A stretch of DNA of 62,439 bases from Bacteroidales bacterium (GTDB lineage: Bacteria > Bacteroidota > Bacteroidia > Bacteroidales > JAUNSR01): the NCBI GenBank assembly GCA_030539115.1, contig JAUNSR010000010.1:1-62439 (forward strand), given 5' to 3'. A program made the position numbers and the translations under genes. The notes beneath the pieces were generated by a model, which was not told the DNA's origin, did not search any database, and was given only the letters and a program-made list of their open reading frames with translations. Position 1 is the stretch's first letter, and every line of letters starts with the position of its first letter. Positions 36,556-45,712 of this stretch are shown here, in pieces.

Positions 36556-39500
36556 ATTTCCTTATAAACAGACGTATAACAATCTGCATGATTTTTATTG
36601 CGATTACCATGTTGGGAGTCATTTCCTATAAGCAATTAGCTTTGGAATTACTTCCCGATGCCGAGTATCCGCAATTAGCTGTTCAGATTAACTCTCAAAG
36701 CGAAGTCGATCCGAGCTATATGGAGGCACAAGCCGTCACCTCAATCGAAGGTGCCATTAAGACAATCGAAGGCGTTGAAGAGATAAATACCGTCATCACA
36801 ACTCAAAGAGCCACTATTAGAGTAAGCTTCAAGAAAAGTGCAAACTTCAAATATGCTTCCATAAAACTTCAGGAAAAGGTAAAAGAGATTGCCTCTTCCC
36901 TCCCAACCGGATTTACGGCAACTGTTCAAAAAGGCGCAAATACCGGAGTTAGCAATAGTTTTATGACTCTTCAGGTTCGCGGTTCGGGTGGTGTTGACAG
37001 GGTAAGAAGTTTAACAGATGAGAAAATTGTCAGTGAACTTGAAAACATAGACGGCATTGCCAGTGTAAATGTATATGGCGGCCGTGAAAAATCTATAGAG
37101 GTCAGGATTGACAAGGATGCCTGCAAGGCTCACAACCTTACAATCTCCAGAATAGCAAGTCTGTTAAATCAAAATGCACAAGAGAGGACCTATGTTGGTG
37201 AAACAAACCAATATGGCAAATCTTATTATGTACATACAGAGGCTTCCTACAAAGACCCTACCGATCTTGAGAATATTGTTGTTGCTTCAGGTCCTATTTT
37301 TCTTAAAGATGTAGCCGAGATATTCTACGACCTTAAAGAAGAGGAGACCTACAACCGTGTTAACGGCAAAGAGGCTGTGGCTATCTCTCTTATCAACGAG
37401 TCTCAGCGCAACATTATTGATTTGTCAAAAAAAGTTGAGAATACAATAAACAGGCTAAACGAAAATTTGGCTCCTTATGACATAGAAATTGTCGAGGACT
37501 CAAATACGGCAAAGACTATGGAGGACAATCTTGATCAGATTGCCTGGCTTGCCGTTATTGGAGGCTTATTGGCTATTGTCGTGCTTTGGATTTTCCTTAG
37601 AAACATGAGGCTTGTGACAATTATTGCCCTTTCAATTCCTATCTCTGTTTACTCGGCATTTAATTTATTCTATGCTTTTGGAGTTACAATCAACAGCCTT
37701 ACACTTGTTGGTATGGCTTTGGCAATAGGCATGCTTCTCGACAACAGTATTGTTGTTCTTGAAAACATTTACCGTCTTTCAGGTCGGGGCTTAAGTCCGG
37801 AGAAGTCTGTAACACAGGGAACAAAAGAGGTTTGGCGCTCTATCTTTGCAGCGACCCTGACAACAATCACTGTTTTTCTTCCGTTTGTCTTCTCAGACAA
37901 CTATCTCATCAAGCTTATTGGCTATCAGATTGGTGTTTCCATCATTTCAACTCTTGGAATATCTCTTATAGTTGCCTTTTTATTTATCCCTATGGCAACA
38001 TACGTAATGCTAAAGGCTAAAAAAGGCAGCAGTAATTTCTATAAGAAAGTATCCCTTGGTCAGCGTCCCGTTCAGATTTACATTGTATTGTTAAAGATGT
38101 CGATGAGGCACGCTTTTGCAGTTTTTGCAATTGCCGTCATTGTACTTTTTATTATTCTTCTTCTTACAATGGGTAATACAGATACGAATCTAAAGAGCGC
38201 TGCCAGCGACCGCTTTACTGTCAACGTGGAAATGTTCCAAGGTTCAACCCTTGAATCCACCGACAAACTTGTCAGGATTCTTGAAGAAAGACTTGAGGAT
38301 ATTCCTGAAAAGAAAGACCTTATTGTATATGTTTCTGAAGACCAGGCAACTCTTACCATTGTCCTTAAAGAAGACTATCAGAAAATCAACAACAGGGAGA
38401 TTGCCGAAATAAAACAGGATGTAAACGAGAAATGCAGGTTTGAAAACAGATCAGCCAATATCACTATAGGCGATTCTTTCTCCGGAGGCTCTTCAGGCTC
38501 TAATGACATCATGAGCGGACTTAGCAGAATGATGAATATGATGGGCATCGGCAACAATTCCGAAAGAATCAAAATCAAAGGTCGTGACTATCAGCTTATG
38601 CAGCTTATCGGTGAGGATTTAAACTACTTTATTTCTCAGAAAGACTTCATTAACTGGAGCAATGTCTCCTCTACAGGTGGTCGTCCTGAGATTCATCTTA
38701 CTCCCGATCAGATTCTTTTAAACTCCTACGGTATTACAAAAAACAATATCACTCAGGGTCTCTCCTCTTTAAATGCACAGACCTCTTCAGGCTCTACATT
38801 TAAGGTTGAAGACAAGGAATATGAAATCATTATTAAAGAGAACACCCCAGAACCTGTGACTGAGGAGGAGAAACTTCAGCAGGAACAGCCTAAGGGAATG
38901 GAAGATCTTAAGAATACAATCATTTCAGACAATAATGGAGGTATTCACTCTCTTGATGATATCGCTTCTTTAAGGAAAAGCACCGGTATGCCTCAGATAA
39001 GAAGGGTTAATGGGGAAAAACAACTCTTCTTAAACTACGGTTTTAACTCTGCCGATGAAGCTCCTAAAGAATTGCTGGAGTCTTATCGCGCCGAGATTGA
39101 AGAATTGATTGCAAACTACAATCTTCCTGCCGGCATCGCTCTTGAAGTTCAGGAAAAAGAGGATCAATTCGCTGACTTCCGCTTTCTTATGTTTGCCGCT
39201 CTTCTTCTGATATTTATGATACTTGCCTCGGTATTTGAATCTGTCATTACACCTTTTGTATTGCTTTTCACAATACCGCTTGCAGCCATAGGCTCTTTGT
39301 TTGCAATATATATTACAGACAACAGCCTTATGAACACCAACACCCTTATTGGATTCTTGATACTTTTGGGCGTTGTTGTAAACAACGGTATCATCCTTAT
39401 TGACTATACAAATATCTTAAGAAGCAGAGGTTACAGAAGAAACATTGCTCTTCTCAACGCCGGACTTTCCAGACTAAGGCCTATACTTATTACATCCATC

Positions 39501-41081
39501 ACAACAATCATCGCATTGCTGCCTATGGCTTTTGGCAAGTCTGAATATTCAGGTCTTATCGGAGCACCGTTTGCAATCACTGTTATTGGCGGACTTTTAT
39601 GCTCCTGCCTGCTTACACTGATTATTATTCCTACTGTTTATCTCGGACTTGAAAATACTTTAAATTGGTATCGTTCACTTCCTAAGCGCACAAAATTCAT
39701 TCACCTTATCATCTATCTTTTAGGCATCTATATTATCAATGCCAAGGTCGATGGAATGGTTTATCAGATTCTTGATTTTGTTATCCTTACCATAGTTATT
39801 CCCGGAGGCACCTATTTGGTTCAAACCAGTCTTCGTCATGCAAAGAGTAAGCTGATAAAGGATGACGAACCTATTGAAATCAGAATAGAAAACCTTGTTA
39901 AGGTTTATGAACGTGAGGGACTTTTCTCAAGAGAATGGAACAGCGGAAAACTTATTAATGAGAAAAACAGCGATAAGTCATCTTGGAAAAACATATTTTT
40001 CAATTCAATTCCTTATTGGCTCATTCCGATATTTATTTTCGTTATAAAGGACTTCTCTTTTAAGATTCTTTTCTACTGCTCACTTGTTTCACTATGTATT
40101 TTCTTGATAAAGAAATCATCAAAATACATCTATGACAACAATATCGACATAGAATCAATTGAGGGCAAGCACAGTAAAATGAAACGTCTTTACTACAACA
40201 TTGTAACAAATATCCCTGTAATAGGTAAAAAGAAAAAGCCTTTCAAAGCATTGAAAGGTCTTAACGCAGATATCCACAATGGAATGTTCGGACTTCTCGG
40301 TCCTAACGGAGCCGGCAAGTCTACATTGATTAGGATTATCTCCGGAGTTCTTGATCAAAGTTACGGCAAGATTTTCATCAATGGATATGACACAAACATC
40401 TACCGTGAAGAGCTCCAAGGCTTAATAGGCTATCTTCCTCAGGAGTTTGGAACATATGAGGGCATGACATCTTGGGAATTTCTCGATTATCAGGCTATTC
40501 TTAAGGGTATTACCAACTCTGCTGTAAGAAAAGAGAGGCTTGAATATGTTCTTAAGGCTGTTCACATGTATGAAAAGAAAGATGACAAGATCGGGTCCTT
40601 CTCAGGAGGCATGAAACAGCGTATAGGCATTGCCCTTATTTTACTTCATCTTCCTCGTATTCTTGTTGTTGACGAGCCGACAGCCGGTCTAGACCCAAGA
40701 GAAAGAATAAGATTCAGAAACCTTCTTGTTGAATTAAGCAAGGAAAGAATTGTGATTTTCTCCACTCATATCATTGAGGATATTTCAAGCTCTTGTAATC
40801 AAGTGGTTGTAATTAACAAGGGTGAAGTAAAATATTTCGGCACTCCAAGTGAAATGCATCACTTTGCAAAAGATATGGTTTGGGAGTTTTTTGTTACTTC
40901 CGAAGAGTTTGAAACTGAACTTGATTCTCAATTTGTGGTATTCCATATTCAGGAAGGAGACAAAATCAAGGTAAGATATATTTCCGAAACTCAGCCCAAT
41001 CCACAAGCTCAAAGAGTTGAAGAAAGCCTTGAGGATGCTTATCTATGTCTATTAAAAAATATGTCTATAAAAAATAAATAA
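36552..41081 (+). CDS. RND efflux permease fused to a C-terminal ABC ATPase domain
   Basis: A 1509-residue single open frame. Residues 1-1030 are a complete RND permease (helix 4 GMLLDNSIVVLEN with Asp397; helix 10 GVVVNNGIILIDY with Asn944/945). Two more hydrophobic segments follow at about 1040-1090. An ABC domain starts with IEIRIENLVKVYE at 1108. It is interrupted by about 108 residues carrying two membrane segments (around 1147-1162 and 1167-1182), and resumes at about 1230. Walker A is GPNGAGKST (1250-1258), the signature is SGGMKQR (from 1351), Walker B ends Asp1374-Glu1375, and the H-loop is His1406. All ATPase motifs are intact, and no stop or frameshift is seen at the junction. Its downstream ABC permease overlaps by 1 bp. 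I know of no characterised protein with this layout. Confidence 0.93.
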   Translation: MNFLINRRITICMIFIAITMLGVISYKQLALELLPDAEYPQLAVQINSQSEVDPSYMEAQAVTSIEGAIKTIEGVEEINTVITTQRATIRVSFKKSANFKYASIKLQEKVKEIASSLPTGFTATVQKGANTGVSNSFMTLQVRGSGGVDRVRSLTDEKIVSELENIDGIASVNVYGGREKSIEVRIDKDACKAHNLTISRIASLLNQNAQERTYVGETNQYGKSYYVHTEASYKDPTDLENIVVASGPIFLKDVAEIFYDLKEEETYNRVNGKEAVAISLINESQRNIIDLSKKVENTINRLNENLAPYDIEIVEDSNTAKTMEDNLDQIAWLAVIGGLLAIVVLWIFLRNMRLVTIIALSIPISVYSAFNLFYAFGVTINSLTLVGMALAIGMLLDNSIVVLENIYRLSGRGLSPEKSVTQGTKEVWRSIFAATLTTITVFLPFVFSDNYLIKLIGYQIGVSIISTLGISLIVAFLFIPMATYVMLKAKKGSSNFYKKVSLGQRPVQIYIVLLKMSMRHAFAVFAIAVIVLFIILLLTMGNTDTNLKSAASDRFTVNVEMFQGSTLESTDKLVRILEERLEDIPEKKDLIVYVSEDQATLTIVLKEDYQKINNREIAEIKQDVNEKCRFENRSANITIGDSFSGGSSGSNDIMSGLSRMMNMMGIGNNSERIKIKGRDYQLMQLIGEDLNYFISQKDFINWSNVSSTGGRPEIHLTPDQILLNSYGITKNNITQGLSSLNAQTSSGSTFKVEDKEYEIIIKENTPEPVTEEEKLQQEQPKGMEDLKNTIISDNNGGIHSLDDIASLRKSTGMPQIRRVNGEKQLFLNYGFNSADEAPKELLESYRAEIEELIANYNLPAGIALEVQEKEDQFADFRFLMFAALLLIFMILASVFESVITPFVLLFTIPLAAIGSLFAIYITDNSLMNTNTLIGFLILLGVVVNNGIILIDYTNILRSRGYRRNIALLNAGLSRLRPILITSITTIIALLPMAFGKSEYSGLIGAPFAITVIGGLLCSCLLTLIIIPTVYLGLENTLNWYRSLPKRTKFIHLIIYLLGIYIINAKVDGMVYQILDFVILTIVIPGGTYLVQTSLRHAKSKLIKDDEPIEIRIENLVKVYEREGLFSREWNSGKLINEKNSDKSSWKNIFFNSIPYWLIPIFIFVIKDFSFKILFYCSLVSLCIFLIKKSSKYIYDNNIDIESIEGKHSKMKRLYYNIVTNIPVIGKKKKPFKALKGLNADIHNGMFGLLGPNGAGKSTLIRIISGVLDQSYGKIFINGYDTNIYREELQGLIGYLPQEFGTYEGMTSWEFLDYQAILKGITNSAVRKERLEYVLKAVHMYEKKDDKIGSFSGGMKQRIGIALILLHLPRILVVDEPTAGLDPRERIRFRNLLVELSKERIVIFSTHIIEDISSSCNQVVVINKGEVKYFGTPSEMHHFAKDMVWEFFVTSEEFETELDSQFVVFHIQEGDKIKVRYISETQPNPQAQRVEESLEDAYLCLLKNMSIKNK

Positions 41082-41788
41082 TGAGAGATTTAATTAATAT
41101 AGCTTTCCCTATTGCCAAATACAACCTGAAAATAATTTTCTCAGGTAAATTCATTTGGTTTCTGTTATCGGCACTGCTCTTTTATCTTCTTTTTATGACG
41201 ATAAGTGTTTATACAGGTACCAACATAAACGAGGAATTGGTATATAATTTATTGATATACCCTGCCCTTCTGCTCATTTTCTATCCAACGACTTTCGGTA
41301 TTCAAAATGACTCGGACAGCAGAATCCTTGAAATATTGTTTGGTATTCCAAATTATAGATATAAAGTGTGGCTTGTAAGATTGCTGATGATTTATATTGC
41401 TGCCTATGTAATAATATTTCTTTTTGCAGTGCTTTCATTTTTTCTTCTTTACAGGAGTAATCCTATCGATGTTGCCTCACAAATCATGTTTCCCCTTTTG
41501 TTTATCGGCAACCTCACTTTTTGGATATCGACACTCACCAAAAGCGGAAGCGGAAGCGCAATAATAATCATTATTCTTATTGCGGGAGCATCTATTCTCG
41601 GCACTATCGACCCTATCAAAAACTCTTCATGGGATATCTTTATCAATCCCTATAAAGTAAACGATAATATGAACCCTATTATCTGGGAATCGATAATATT
41701 CAAAAATAGAATGTATTTGATTATCGGTGCTATTGTCACTCTTCTTCTTGGAACTTTAAATCTTCAAAAAAGAGAGAAATTTGTATAG
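41081..41788 (+). CDS. ABC-2-type permease subunit, last gene of the efflux operon
   Basis: A 235-residue protein with six hydrophobic helices. The cytoplasmic loop GIQNDSDSRILEILFGIPNYRYKVWLVR resembles the coupling region of ABC-2 permeases and the matching region of the permease at 27440. It lacks any peptidase-like domain. The start overlaps the stop of the RND-ABC fusion gene (TAATG), so it is the natural partner of the fused ATPase. With the first ATPase/permease pair, two ABC half-systems bracket the RND genes. Confidence 0.85.
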   Translation: MRDLINIAFPIAKYNLKIIFSGKFIWFLLSALLFYLLFMTISVYTGTNINEELVYNLLIYPALLLIFYPTTFGIQNDSDSRILEILFGIPNYRYKVWLVRLLMIYIAAYVIIFLFAVLSFFLLYRSNPIDVASQIMFPLLFIGNLTFWISTLTKSGSGSAIIIIILIAGASILGTIDPIKNSSWDIFINPYKVNDNMNPIIWESIIFKNRMYLIIGAIVTLLLGTLNLQKREKFV

Positions 41789-41814
41789 ACTATTATTTAT
41801 TGTTGATATATATT

Positions 41815-41857
41815 AAAAAAACAGGCTGTCAAAAAAATTTGACAGCCTGTTTTTTTA
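41815..41857. terminator. Strong bidirectional terminator closing the efflux operon
   Basis: ACAGGCTGTCAAA (41821-41833) is perfectly complementary to 41838-41850, with an A-run before and a T-run after. It serves the efflux operon on the plus strand and the oxidoreductase gene on the minus strand. Confidence 0.9.
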
Positions 41858-41870
41858 TTTATGATTAAGC

Positions 41871-43322
41871 TTATACCATTTTATAATATTGCTCCCATCC
41901 CTCACGAGGAGTGGTACGCAAAAGCTCATTTGCAAAATTATTGTTTGTAATTCTCTTAGAGTCTCTGTCAAACTTAATTGTAGTATTCAAATGCTGAGCC
42001 ATCACACCAAGAGAGAAGACCTGACTCAACGGGCCGCTTACTGAGAAAGGAGAGCGAGGCTGCTCTATTCCCTGACATGAACGAAGAAAGTTCATAAAGT
42101 GATTGGATGTCGACTTAGGCACCTCGGGCAATTGGTTTGCCATCTCTTTGGCTTTTTCGGCAGGTATAATAGATAATGTAGAGCCATGGGAGCCACCCTT
42201 AAATGTAAGTTCCTTTGAATAAATAATCTTTCCTGGATTTAATTTTGCCGGCTGGATTTTTCCACCTGCAACTGTCGGTATGTTTGGATCGATCTCGGAA
42301 ACGCCGTAACCTTCAGGAACTGCAGGAATATTATCAACTCCGTCATACCACGTAATATCTACCGGTGGCATATTGCCTCTTTTTGGAAATCTGAAAAGTA
42401 TTGTTGATGATTGAGGGTAAAAGAAATCATTGTGACCTGTAGCCTTTTGCATGGATATCTCATAAGGCAGTCCCAAATCAAGGAACTGATGAGCTGTATC
42501 AAGTATATGTGCTCCCCAGTCTCCCAAGGCTCCCATGCCAAAATCATACCAGCAACGCCATTGACCGTTTACATAATCCTTGTTGTAATCATGTTTCTGT
42601 GCCTCCATCAACCAAAGATCCCAGTCAAGAGTTGAAGGTATAGGCTGACCTGGAGGAAAACTCTTTATATTGGTATCCCATCCATGCCATCTTCTTGCAC
42701 TGTTCATATGGGCAGTGATTGCTGTTACATCTTTTATTATTCCGGCATCTTTCCAAGCCTTAAACTGAAAATAATTTGCCTCTGAATGTCCCTGATTTCC
42801 CATTTGAGTGACAACTCCAAATTTCTTTTCTGCTTTCATAAGCATTTCATTCTCAAAGAATGTCCTTGCAAGAGGCTTTTCAACATAAACATGCTTTCCA
42901 AGTGACATTGCCAGCATTGTAATAGGAAAATGTGCAAAATCAGGCACTCCAACTGTGACTGCATCTATCTGATCGCCCATTGCGTCGAACATTTTTCTGA
43001 AATCCTGAAATTGTTTTGCCTTTGGAAACATTCCCATTACCGGAAGTGTATGGGGTGCACCCATATCAACGTCACAAAGAGCAACTATGTTGCAGTTGCC
43101 GGTCTTTGCAAACTCTCTTATTATTTCTCCTCCCCTGTTGCCTATTCCTATACACGCCAAATTAACCTTTTCATTTGGCGATACATATTTTGCCTTCTTT
43201 GCAGTGCTGCACGATTTAAAGGTGCTTGATGTTATCCATATCCCTGACAAAGCTGTTGCAGCTGTCAAAGATGTTGTCCTTTTGAAAAAATCTCTTCTCG
43301 ATAGTTTTTCTGATGAATCCAT
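41871..43322 (-). CDS. Exported Gfo/Idh/MocA-family oxidoreductase with Tat signal
   Basis: A 483-residue NAD(P)-dependent sugar-oxidoreductase-like protein. A twin-arginine signal (SRRDFFKR, residues 8-15, then a hydrophobic stretch) predicts export of a folded, cofactor-loaded enzyme. The Rossmann motif is GIGNRG (59-64), the family EKP motif is HVYVEKPLA with Lys149, and the second domain carries WYDFGMGALGDWGAHILD. This subgroup is large in Bacteroidota and Planctomycetota, and members act on sugars or glycosides by transient oxidation; the substrate here is unknown. GH109 enzymes share the fold, but I see no reason to place it there. TATATTTG on the minus strand (plus 43386-43393) is the -7 box. 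Confidence 0.88.
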   Translation of the reverse strand: MDSSEKLSRRDFFKRTTSLTAATALSGIWITSSTFKSCSTAKKAKYVSPNEKVNLACIGIGNRGGEIIREFAKTGNCNIVALCDVDMGAPHTLPVMGMFPKAKQFQDFRKMFDAMGDQIDAVTVGVPDFAHFPITMLAMSLGKHVYVEKPLARTFFENEMLMKAEKKFGVVTQMGNQGHSEANYFQFKAWKDAGIIKDVTAITAHMNSARRWHGWDTNIKSFPPGQPIPSTLDWDLWLMEAQKHDYNKDYVNGQWRCWYDFGMGALGDWGAHILDTAHQFLDLGLPYEISMQKATGHNDFFYPQSSTILFRFPKRGNMPPVDITWYDGVDNIPAVPEGYGVSEIDPNIPTVAGGKIQPAKLNPGKIIYSKELTFKGGSHGSTLSIIPAEKAKEMANQLPEVPKSTSNHFMNFLRSCQGIEQPRSPFSVSGPLSQVFSLGVMAQHLNTTIKFDRDSKRITNNNFANELLRTTPREGWEQYYKMV

Positions 43323-43770
43323 GGTAATATTGTTTATATTAATTGTTTAATAATTTTCTCTATTCGACTGTGTGCGTACACATAGCAAATATAATTAGAA
43401 TTACATAAATGTCAGACTTTTTTTGGAAAATAAATTAATATTAGGTCATTTTTTTATACACATGGTCATTTGTTACTTTAAAAATTAGAAAACAAAGTTC
43501 GGAAAAATATTTTAAACTCCTGCGCAGCACGGCATTATAGCTTTAAAATGAGCCTCACTGATTAAGGATTTCATTGGTGAAGTTGGATTTCAAAATAAAA
43601 TTTGTATCGAAACAAACATTAATGAATTGAGAAAATTCTATAAAATTAATGTATTCAATTAAAAAAAAAGAATAAATGTTATCTACAAAACCAAACACTA
43701 TTTATATTTGTATTAGTCGAAAGACAATAAATCAATTTATTTCTATAAACTTTTAACCGTATATACTAAT
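43323..43770. promoter_or_regulatory. Divergent promoter region
   Basis: Two exact -7 boxes are present: TATATTTG on the minus strand at 43386-43393 for the oxidoreductase gene, and TATATTTG on the plus strand at 43703-43710, about 60 bp before the gene at 43771. Between them the DNA is AT-rich with no other recognised feature. Confidence 0.6.
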
Positions 43771-44151
43771 ATGCGATTTACAGAGGATCAATACAATGAT
43801 CTGAAAGATGAGATTCGTAGTTGGATATTGCGAATTGATGAAGAAGAGATGTTACCAAAAGGTATCAAGGCTTTAAATTTCGGTCTTATAGAGCCTTATG
43901 GAATTGAGCTCACAGGAGCTAAAGTTTATAACGCAGAGGATGACGACTGGTGTTTTCAGGAGGATTTCGTTCCCGAAGAAAGAGAGTGTCCGGACATTGA
44001 TATCAATGAAACAATATCTCCGGACTACTTTAAGAAAACAGTGGTTTTGATTCTTAAAGAGATTCTTCCGGAACTAAAGGATTTAGACTTGCTCAAAGTC
44101 AGTCATATTACAGCCGGATTTAGAGAAAAGGATCTTATAGAGGTAAAATAA
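43771..44151 (+). CDS. Hypothetical acidic protein
   Basis: A 126-residue soluble, acidic protein that I do not assign to a family. It opens MRFTEDQYNDLKDEIRSWIL and has a beta-rich centre (ALNFGLIEPYGIELTGAKVYNAEDDDW) and a helical end. There is no signal peptide. Coding is supported by a -7 box 61 bp upstream, typical codon use and a terminator at 44214-44246. It is monocistronic. No function is proposed. Confidence 0.75.
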   Translation: MRFTEDQYNDLKDEIRSWILRIDEEEMLPKGIKALNFGLIEPYGIELTGAKVYNAEDDDWCFQEDFVPEERECPDIDINETISPDYFKKTVVLILKEILPELKDLDLLKVSHITAGFREKDLIEVK

Positions 44152-44213
44152 ACTAATCATTTCGTTCTTCCCCCCTTTAAAAATAAAATTGTAAGAATTT
44201 TAAAGGGCACTTG

Positions 44214-44246
44214 CTCGGGCTTATTTATTTGAGTCCGAGATTTTTT
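44214..44246 (+). terminator. Intrinsic terminator after the hypothetical gene
   Basis: CTCGGGCT and AGTCCGAG pair (one G-T) around a 10-nt loop and are followed by six T residues. A second AT-rich hairpin (CCCTTTAAAA / TTTTAAAGGG, 44172-44206) lies just before it. Confidence 0.75.
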
Positions 44247-44680
44247 ACGCCTTTACTTTTTTACCAACCCGGTCTTAGATACTTTTGACAAATTGAATAT
44301 CATTCATTTTAATCCTTTCACCCGCATTAAAAAGGTGAAAAAAATTTCTATTGAAAGAAATAAAATTTTGATTGATGATTTTGTAATTTATAACATCATT
44401 TTTTTTGCTCTACTTCAATATTTTTTATAATAGACTAAAGTATTTTTGATATTTAATGATTGTATTTTTGATAAAATACTGTAGTTATTTAAAATTATTG
44501 ACAATGGAAATAAAAAAAAGACTAATGAAATTATAATTTATACAGGCTGCTTAAAAAAATAATTTAATCAGCTCATTTTTTCCTGCTTAATATTATGGCA
44601 TCAGTATTTATAATTGAGTTTAACGAGTGAATAACGAACAGTTCAAAGCTTAATTTTCAGAGTATTGACAAATAAAAAAG
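44247..44680. other. AT-rich gap with no recognised feature
   Basis: Between the two terminators I see no open frame of note, no repeat and no convincing promoter. Confidence 0.4.
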
Positions 44681-44700
44681 GAGAGCCTTTAACGGCTCTC
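44675..44700 (-). terminator. Intrinsic terminator of the flavin-reductase-like gene
   Basis: On the minus strand GAGAGCC-GTTAAA-GGCTCTC is followed by CTTTTTT (plus 44674-44680). Confidence 0.85.
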
Positions 44701-44721
44701 ATCCATAAGTAAAAACAAATA

Positions 44722-45234
44722 TTATTCCTCGATTAATATGTTCTCAATTTCAGCTATATACATATCATGGAAACCGCCCTTTACTGTATACCACTTGTCA
44801 ATAATATCTTTTTCAATAAAGTCATTAGGGTTAAAGGGAGTTTTGAAAAGTTTTTTGCACTCTATTATTAATTTGCCCTGAGTGAAATATGGAGTTCCAT
44901 TTTCTGTAAATACAGGGGTCAAGCCCGACTCTGCGATTTTGTCAGTATCTCTTCCTGACTTGGTACCCAATAAATTTAATACATTCTTATACTGCGAGGG
45001 TAAAAAGGTGAGGCTGAAATGTTCATTATTTTCAGTAAACTCATGGGTGTACCTCTCAGGACGTACAAAAACAAAAGCCACGGGTTTGTTCCAAAGGAAT
45101 CCGATGCCACCCCAATTAGCGGTCATTGTGTTGAATTTTTCTGCACTTCCTGCTGATACCAGCATCCACTCCTTAGAGATAAGCTCTATTACTTTGAGCT
45201 CCAGTTCTGACGGCTTAATATTTTTCATAATCAT
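44722..45234 (-). CDS. Flavin-reductase-like FMN-binding split-barrel protein
   Basis: A 170-residue cytosolic protein of the flavin reductase domain family, expected to bind FMN in a dimeric split barrel. Typical parts are WMLVSAGSAEKFNTMTANWGGIGFLWNKP, VFVRPERYTHEF and the ...NEHFSLTFLP core. It may reduce flavin with NAD(P)H or use bound flavin for another reduction; the substrate is not predictable. The start may be at MIMKN (used here) or two codons in. It is monocistronic with its own terminator. Confidence 0.87.
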   Translation of the reverse strand: MIMKNIKPSELELKVIELISKEWMLVSAGSAEKFNTMTANWGGIGFLWNKPVAFVFVRPERYTHEFTENNEHFSLTFLPSQYKNVLNLLGTKSGRDTDKIAESGLTPVFTENGTPYFTQGKLIIECKKLFKTPFNPNDFIEKDIIDKWYTVKGGFHDMYIAEIENILIEE

Positions 45235-45712
45235 ATTTTTTAGGTTCAGAATGTAAAAATAGCATATTTATTTCTGATTTTAGTCATCATGATTTTTTCA
45301 GCTGCAACAGCTTACATTCTTTTCAAACAATTCTATTTATATAACCATTTATAATCTAAAACTATTTAATTAAGACTGATTATTTACATTGTTTAAAAGG
45401 TCATTATATAGTTTTATAATTTAAAAATAATAGAATTTAATATTACTTTTAAAGCCATAAAACAACAAAATATACATTCTATAGAATAAACCGAAAAAAT
45501 CGATGCCTTAAACCAACAATGACCATCACTCAGCCTTTATTTTAATGATCCTTGTGAATACATGTCACTGCATTGTCCAAAATGATTGTTTAACAAAAGG
45601 AAAGTGTGTCATTTTTATAAATATTTTGACTTAATAACACAAAACAAGTCATTGTATAAACTTTACTTTTGACATTAAATATCAATACCGATAAACATTA
45701 ATACTATTAATA
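45235..45712. promoter_or_regulatory. Divergent gap with the rhaD promoter
   Basis: TACTTTTG at 45664-45671 fits TAnnTTTG and lies 41 bp before rhaD. The rest is AT-rich. No hairpin with a T-run was seen. Confidence 0.5.

Noticed and set aside
41871..43322. GH109 alpha-N-acetylgalactosaminidase
   Set aside because: Export and fold fit, but GH109 is one subgroup of Gfo/Idh/MocA. Without a comparison of diagnostic residues the narrower call is not supported.
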